Shown here piece after piece: positions 23,458-24,128 of a stretch of 24,128 nt of DNA (position 1 is its first letter; every line of letters begins with the position of its first letter). The translations under genes and the position numbers were made by a program. The notes beneath the pieces are model-generated. The model made no database searches and was not told where the DNA came from. It saw only the letters and a program-made list of their open reading frames with translations. Source of the stretch: DAOPZC01 sp035353175 (GTDB lineage: Bacteria > Verrucomicrobiota > Kiritimatiellia > RFP12 > UBA1067); contig DAOPZC010000067.1 in assembly GCA_035353175.1 (NCBI GenBank), forward strand, positions 1 through 24,128, read 5' to 3'.

Positions 23458-23997
23458 ATGCCGTTGTACGAGTTTTATTGCGAGCCGTGCCATACGGTGT
23501 TCACGTTCCGTTCCGCACGCGTCGACACCGTCACGTTGCCTTCGTGTCCGCGGTGCGGCAAGGCGTTGAGGCGCGAGGTCTCGCCGTTCGCGCACATCGT
23601 GCGCGGCGCGGTCACGGAGCCGGGATGCGAGCCGTTGCCCGGCGAAGGCGTGAGCCGGATAGAGGAGGCGGCGGCGCGGCTGGGCGAGCGCCTGCAGGCG
23701 TTGGAAGACGACGGGGCTGATCCCGCCGACGCCGTGAGGACCATGAAGGAATTGGCCGCAGCCGAAGGGCTTCATTTCAACAAAGAGGTGCGGGAGGCGA
23801 TGGCGCGGATCGAGGCGGGAGAGGATCCCGAAAAGATCGACGGGGAGTTCAGCGAGGTGTTCGACACCGTTAACCCTTTCGCGGACGGCGACGGGGAGGA
23901 ACAGAAACGGGGCACCGCGTGGCTGCGGCGACTGCGCGGCCCGGCGCATGATCCGAAGTGGTATGACCTGACGCCGACGACCGGAGACGGCGGATAA
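23458..23997 (+). CDS. FmdB-family zinc-ribbon protein with long acidic C-terminal extension
   Basis: The first 45 residues match the FmdB-type zinc ribbon: MPLYEFYC start, C8-x2-C11 and C30-x2-C33. These small proteins are called putative regulators, but their molecular role is not established. This one is 179 residues, longer than the usual 70-110. The extension has a helical region (about 66-125), the acidic stretch EAGEDPEKIDGEFSEV (about 118-133) and a polar tail with KWYDLTP near the end. The ATG at 23458 has GAGG about seven bases upstream, with a perfect -10 box further up. It is a single-gene unit followed by a tRNA gene. Confidence 0.85.
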   Translation: MPLYEFYCEPCHTVFTFRSARVDTVTLPSCPRCGKALRREVSPFAHIVRGAVTEPGCEPLPGEGVSRIEEAAARLGERLQALEDDGADPADAVRTMKELAAAEGLHFNKEVREAMARIEAGEDPEKIDGEFSEVFDTVNPFADGDGEEQKRGTAWLRRLRGPAHDPKWYDLTPTTGDGG

Positions 23998-24036
23998 GCG
24001 CATTTCCGCCTTCCCGAAAAATGTTCGGCGTTGTCG

Positions 24037-24065
24037 TTGACACAGCCGCCGGATTTTTGTAAAGT
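24037..24065 (+). promoter_or_regulatory. Sigma-70 promoter of the tRNA gene
   Basis: A perfect TTGACA (24037-24042) and TAAAGT (24060-24065; 4 of 6) are exactly 17 bases apart. Transcription would start about 10 bases before the tRNA at 24082. This is the strongest promoter match in the window. Confidence 0.7.
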
Positions 24066-24081
24066 GTCACAAATTTTGAAC

Positions 24082-24128
24082 GGCGGGTTAGCTCAGTTGG
24101 TAGAGCGTCGGAATCATAATCCGCAGGT
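24082..24128 (+). tRNA. tRNA with CAT anticodon (elongator Met, or Ile2), truncated by window end
   Basis: The visible 47 bases give acceptor strand GGCGGGT, T8-A9, the D arm (GCTC...GAGC with AGTTGGTA loop) and the anticodon arm with loop ATCATAA, so the anticodon is CAT at 24115-24117. The anticodon stem lacks the three consecutive G:C pairs of initiator tRNA, which argues for elongator tRNA-Met or lysidine-modified tRNA-Ile2. The 27-43 pair appears mismatched (T-C). The T arm and 3' end are outside the window, so the identity cannot be settled. Confidence 0.85.

Noticed and set aside
1..24128. CRISPR array, integrase, transposase or prophage genes
   Set aside because: I saw no regularly spaced repeats and no motifs of mobile-element proteins. 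The only repeat family is the pair of hairpins at 21586-21670.

Overview
The window is GC-rich, densely coded bacterial DNA. Twin-arginine-exported Gfo/Idh/MocA oxidoreductases paired with an exported sugar isomerase-like protein, a GHL10-type glycosidase, GC-rich palindromic repeats and good Shine-Dalgarno sites suggest a PVC-superphylum bacterium, perhaps Kiritimatiellota or Verrucomicrobiota. This placement is inference from gene content, not from a marker gene.

Layout. (1) Positions 242-457, minus: a small DksA/TraR-type zinc-finger protein resembling YbiI. (2) Positions 776-4209, minus: a three-gene operon of two closely related Tat-exported Gfo/Idh/MocA proteins on either side of a Tat-exported xylose-isomerase-like TIM barrel, probably acting on sugars outside the cytoplasm. 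A cluster of hairpins (566-758) lies downstream. (3) Positions 4615-9199, minus: a five-gene operon encoding a stand-alone receiver, a KaiC/RecA-like ATPase, an ExeA-type AAA ATPase, a one-TM protein and a secreted GHL10 glycoside-hydrolase-like protein. (4) Positions 9376-21573, plus: a divergent six-gene operon encoding a zinc-ribbon GT2 polysaccharide synthase, a 1492-residue membrane-anchored giant with a degenerate deacetylase domain, an MBOAT O-acyltransferase, a 93-residue membrane protein, an SGNH (DUF459-like) esterase/transferase and a 1241-residue TPR/deacetylase/outer-membrane-barrel fusion. (5) Positions 21592-21661: two copies of a strong hairpin between convergent genes. (6) Positions 21671-23335, minus: a tandem alpha/beta hydrolase. 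(7) Positions 23458-23997, plus: an extended FmdB-like zinc-ribbon protein. (8) From 24082: the start of a tRNA with anticodon CAT, cut off by the window end.

The most interesting content is the divergent pair of operons at 4615-21573. It reads as a complete synthase-dependent exopolysaccharide machine, analogous to Pga (poly-N-acetylglucosamine) and alginate systems but built differently. The GT2 enzyme would polymerise and translocate the chain. The periplasmic giant would scaffold it. The MBOAT, the small TM protein and the SGNH protein would O-acylate it. One fused protein appears to combine the PgaA role (TPR plus porin) with the PgaB deacetylase role. A GHL10 enzyme could trim the polymer, and two P-loop ATPases plus a receiver could regulate or assemble the system. 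No exosortase, PilZ domain or Wzx/Wzy genes are visible. The two operons start from what looks like a back-to-back promoter pair sharing a palindromic -35 region near 9311-9322.
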